NCBI RefSeq assembly: GCF_000513295.1
Contig: NC_023065.1
Span: 1,984,001-2,048,000, forward strand
Reading direction: 5' to 3'
DNA from: Magnetospirillum gryphiswaldense MSR-1 v2
Lineage (GTDB): Bacteria > Pseudomonadota > Alphaproteobacteria > Rhodospirillales > Magnetospirillaceae
DNA length: 64,000 bases
Shown here: positions 61,984-64,000 of the stretch, piece after piece
Layout: each line of letters begins with the position of its first letter
Position numbering within the stretch: position 1 is the stretch's first letter
Made by a program: the position numbers and the translations under genes
The notes under the pieces: model-generated
Databases searched by the model: none
What the model was told of the DNA's origin: nothing
What the model saw: the letters and a program-made list of their open reading frames with translations, nothing else

Positions 61984-63036
61984 TTAGGCCCCGCCGCCGG
62001 GCTTGTTGATGTTCTTGAATTTGTCGACGAGGCTTGAAGTCTGGGTTTTGGCTATATCCAGGGCGGGGCCGCCCAGCGCACTGGCGACTTGACCGCTTTT
62101 CTTCATGCCCAACATGGCGCTGGCGGTGGCCCCGGCGGTCATGATGCCGGCGGCGGTATTGGTCAGGGCGGTTTGAGCGATGGAATTGGCAATCGCCGTA
62201 CCCTCGGCGATCAACGCCGTGCCGGCCCAGCCGAGGAACAGGATCACCAGGAAGTCTGGATTTCCGAGCGAGGCGAAATCGTTGAGCTTGTCACCCACCA
62301 AATCGGTGGGCTCAATGGGCAGGCCCTTCACGCCGTAGATGGTCAAGGCGAGGGCTGCGGTACAGGCGAACAGGACCAGGATCGAGGCCAGCAGGGTTTT
62401 TACGCCTGCCTTGGCCATGTCGCGGCCCCAGCCGAAGGCGAAGGCCATGAACAGGAAAGGGGCGAAAACGCCGACCATGGTGGCACGAAAGATGGCGACA
62501 ACCACTTGGGCCGAATAGGCCACGACCAGCAGGAAGTAAGGAACCACCAGAACGATGGCATAGACATAGTTCTGGATTTCGTACAGCGCCCCGGCTTTGG
62601 CGATGGTTTCCGCCGCCTGGAAGACCTTGACAACGGCAAGTTCGCCGTTGGCGGCCAGCGCCACCAGTCCGGTTTTACCGGTGCTGGCTTGGCCGTCGCC
62701 GGCAATGGAAAAGACCGCCGCCGATGAGCCGCCCATGATCGCAAGTGCGGATGAATAGACATATGAAATCAGGGCGTTGGCTTGACTGCCCAGTAGTAGC
62801 CCCGTTATCGTGATAAAGACAAAATCCTGAATTACTTTCCATTTGTCGGTAAGCCGTAGCGGCAATTTTATGGCAGACACGACGACCCAAAGTCCGGCCA
62901 GAGAGGCGAACAACATGAGCATCGGTTCGTACAACGTCGTGCTGAGATCGTTGGTAAAGGACTGGGTAAGCTCGACATATTTTTCCAGCGGCTTGCAGGT
63001 CCAGCACGTGCTGGCCAAATCTTTGGTGTTATCCAT
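61984..63036 (-). CDS. virB6: VirB6/TrbL-like polytopic membrane protein
   Basis: 350 residues with about six hydrophobic segments (PMLMLFASLAGLWVVVSAIK, YAIVLVVPYFLLVVAYSAQV, LLASILVLFACTAALALTIY, FLVILFLGWAGTALIAEGTA). The N-terminal MDNTKDLASTCWTCKPLEK has the Cys pair seen in VirB6/TrbL relatives. It forms part of the inner-membrane pore. Its start codon overlaps that of an opposite-strand gene within CCATGG. Confidence 0.82.
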   Translation of the reverse strand: MDNTKDLASTCWTCKPLEKYVELTQSFTNDLSTTLYEPMLMLFASLAGLWVVVSAIKLPLRLTDKWKVIQDFVFITITGLLLGSQANALISYVYSSALAIMGGSSAAVFSIAGDGQASTGKTGLVALAANGELAVVKVFQAAETIAKAGALYEIQNYVYAIVLVVPYFLLVVAYSAQVVVAIFRATMVGVFAPFLFMAFAFGWGRDMAKAGVKTLLASILVLFACTAALALTIYGVKGLPIEPTDLVGDKLNDFASLGNPDFLVILFLGWAGTALIAEGTAIANSIAQTALTNTAAGIMTAGATASAMLGMKKSGQVASALGGPALDIAKTQTSSLVDKFKNINKPGGGA

Positions 63037-63388
63037 GGCTGTGAGCCTTGTCGTAGTGGTTGGGGATGCTTTTGCCGGTGAAACGGTGCAGCACGGCGCA
63101 ACCACCGGATGGATGGCTGCCAGCATGGCCTGGGCCGAGCGGCTTTATGCCGATGCGGTCCTTTTCGTGGTCCGGGCTTACGAAGCTGTCGTTGAGGTTT
63201 TGCGCTGGGGATTGATGACCCTGGTGGCGCTCGTGATGCTTTCCCTGTTCTTGAAAGGAAAAGCCTCCAAGAACCGTCCTCTTGGCGGTTCGTATGCTGC
63301 CGAAGCCATGATGCTGGGCGAGCACTACGAGAACCCGATTGCGGTAAAGGCTGCCCGTGGTATCCGAAATAAAATATTCGGCCCCTGA
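63035..63388 (+). CDS. Opposite-strand small membrane/secreted protein inside the T4SS operon
   Basis: 117 residues from an ATG; a GTG at 63008 would extend it to a good signal-peptide-like N-terminus (LAKSLVLSMAVSLVVVVGDA). It has a transmembrane helix (LRWGLMTLVALVMLSLFLKG) and a charged C-terminus (SYAAEAMMLGEHYENPIAVK ... NKIFGP). The opposite-strand frame here is His/Gln-rich and not protein-like, so the plus strand is preferred. It converges on the virB5 gene with eight bases between stops. Function unknown. Confidence 0.6.
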   Translation: MAVSLVVVVGDAFAGETVQHGATTGWMAASMAWAERLYADAVLFVVRAYEAVVEVLRWGLMTLVALVMLSLFLKGKASKNRPLGGSYAAEAMMLGEHYENPIAVKAARGIRNKIFGP

Positions 63389-63396
63389 CGGCGCGT

Positions 63397-63999
63397 TCAC
63401 TGATCGCCCTCCTCTTCCAGCTTCAGATCATCCACCGGCAGGCCGGCCTTGATTTGGCCGGCGGCTTGCAGCTTCAGCATCTGCGCTAGAAGCTGGTTCT
63501 GGCTGGCCATGGCGCGGGCTTGCAGGATTTCCGTCTGCGCCTGGACGTGCAGGCGCTCTTGCACGGTTTTCGCCTGGCCTAAATTGGCTTGCAGATCGTC
63601 GGCAGCGTCGGACAGCTTTTCCGCTTGCTGAAGCTGCACATCTGCTTGCGCCAAGCTTCTGACCGAAGTGTCGGCCAGCAGGGCGCTACGATGGGCGGCG
63701 GCGGCATGGCGAAGCGCCTTTTGCTCGTTGAACGGCAGGTTGGCCAGTTTGTCTTGGTTGACGAACAGGGCGTCGCGGTACTTGCCCGAGGTTTCGCAAA
63801 TGGAGGCAAGGTTCAAATCCGTGAACTTGATGCCCCAGCCCATGCCGTCGGGCATCAGGCAGCGAATGTCGCTTTTGATTTGCGCCTGCATCTTCATGAT
63901 GTTGGGGATCGGCAGGGTGATATTGGTGATCTCACCGATGGCGTCCGACACCTCGTTGACGAACTTGCTGATATCGTTGAGGAACATCACGGATTCTTT
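63397..63999 (-). CDS. virB5: VirB5/TrbJ-like minor pilus protein (5' partial)
   Basis: The frame is open to the window edge. It is highly helical and Ala/Gln-rich (LQQAEKLSDAADDLQANLGQ, AMASQNQLLAQMLKLQAAGQ), with CxxC-like pair CLMP...ICETSG, as in VirB5/TrbJ proteins. A GTG and ATG at 63990-63985 could start it, but no signal peptide follows, so the true N-terminus probably lies beyond position 64000. Confidence 0.65.
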   Translation of the reverse strand, partial: KESVMFLNDISKFVNEVSDAIGEITNITLPIPNIMKMQAQIKSDIRCLMPDGMGWGIKFTDLNLASICETSGKYRDALFVNQDKLANLPFNEQKALRHAAAAHRSALLADTSVRSLAQADVQLQQAEKLSDAADDLQANLGQAKTVQERLHVQAQTEILQARAMASQNQLLAQMLKLQAAGQIKAGLPVDDLKLEEEGDQ

Positions 64000-64000
64000 G

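Noticed and set aside
1-64000. tRNA gene or tRNA-associated attachment site for the island
   Set aside because: No cloverleaf or GTTCRANYC-type signature was recognised by eye; a tRNA scan would be needed to exclude one.

Overview
The window looks like chromosome plus integrated accessory DNA of a GC-rich alphaproteobacterium, most likely a Magnetospirillum-type Rhodospirillales. This is inferred from the yicC-gmk-apt housekeeping block, the many PAS/7TM signalling proteins, a GTTC-N7-GTTC LexA-type box and general codon composition. No rRNA or tRNA gene was recognised.

Region 1 (1-13008) is mostly core genome: a 5'-truncated SpoIIE-type phosphatase/anti-sigma-like regulator, a short-chain dehydrogenase overlapped by a MntA/HepT toxin-antitoxin pair, a receiver-like protein lacking the phosphorylation residues, then yicC, gmk, a family 9 glycosyltransferase, apt, a 7-TM multi-PAS histidine kinase, a proline-rich envelope protein and a GH1 beta-glucosidase.

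Region 2 (13100-26600) is a scrapyard of mobile DNA: an IS630-family element inserted in an IS3 fragment, a decayed second IS3-type element, a cytosine methyltransferase with a small HTH regulator, a truncated IS1595 transposase, a Cache/PAS histidine kinase, phage-head remnants (gpW-like, portal fragment), an AlpA-like regulator, two uncharacterised genes in an operon, and a broken divergent locus whose second half resembles the C-terminal part of DNA-phosphorothioation-associated putative methyltransferases.

Region 3 (26627-34755) is plasmid/ICE-like cargo: a RepC-like winged-helix protein, a secreted nuclease, a cassette of five small genes including a double zinc-finger protein, a zeta-type toxin pair, a large serine recombinase, a 10-bp-phased repeat array, and umuD with a 3'-truncated umuC.

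Region 4 (34776-48286) is an envelope/secretion locus. A minus-strand set encodes a DUF4347 repeat protein (frame broken in a simple-sequence tract), a TolC-like outer-membrane lipoprotein, two HlyD-type adaptors and a PqqD-like/M50 protease/HlyD fusion, with no ABC or RND pump. Divergent from it lie a 7TMR-DISM histidine kinase, an OmpR-type regulator and a plug-less TonB-receptor-like barrel; between them is a 10-bp-phased CTGAC repeat array that could be the regulator's binding site.

Region 5 (48301-64000) is a conjugation module read on the minus strand: virB5 (partial), virB6, a VirB7-like lipoprotein, virB8, virB9, virB10, a Cys-rich secreted protein, virB11, virD4, a tandem-OB SSB, a small relaxase-tail-like protein, an ArdC/TraC-type antirestriction primase, MobC and a relaxase. 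virB2-virB4 are not seen and presumably lie beyond the right end.
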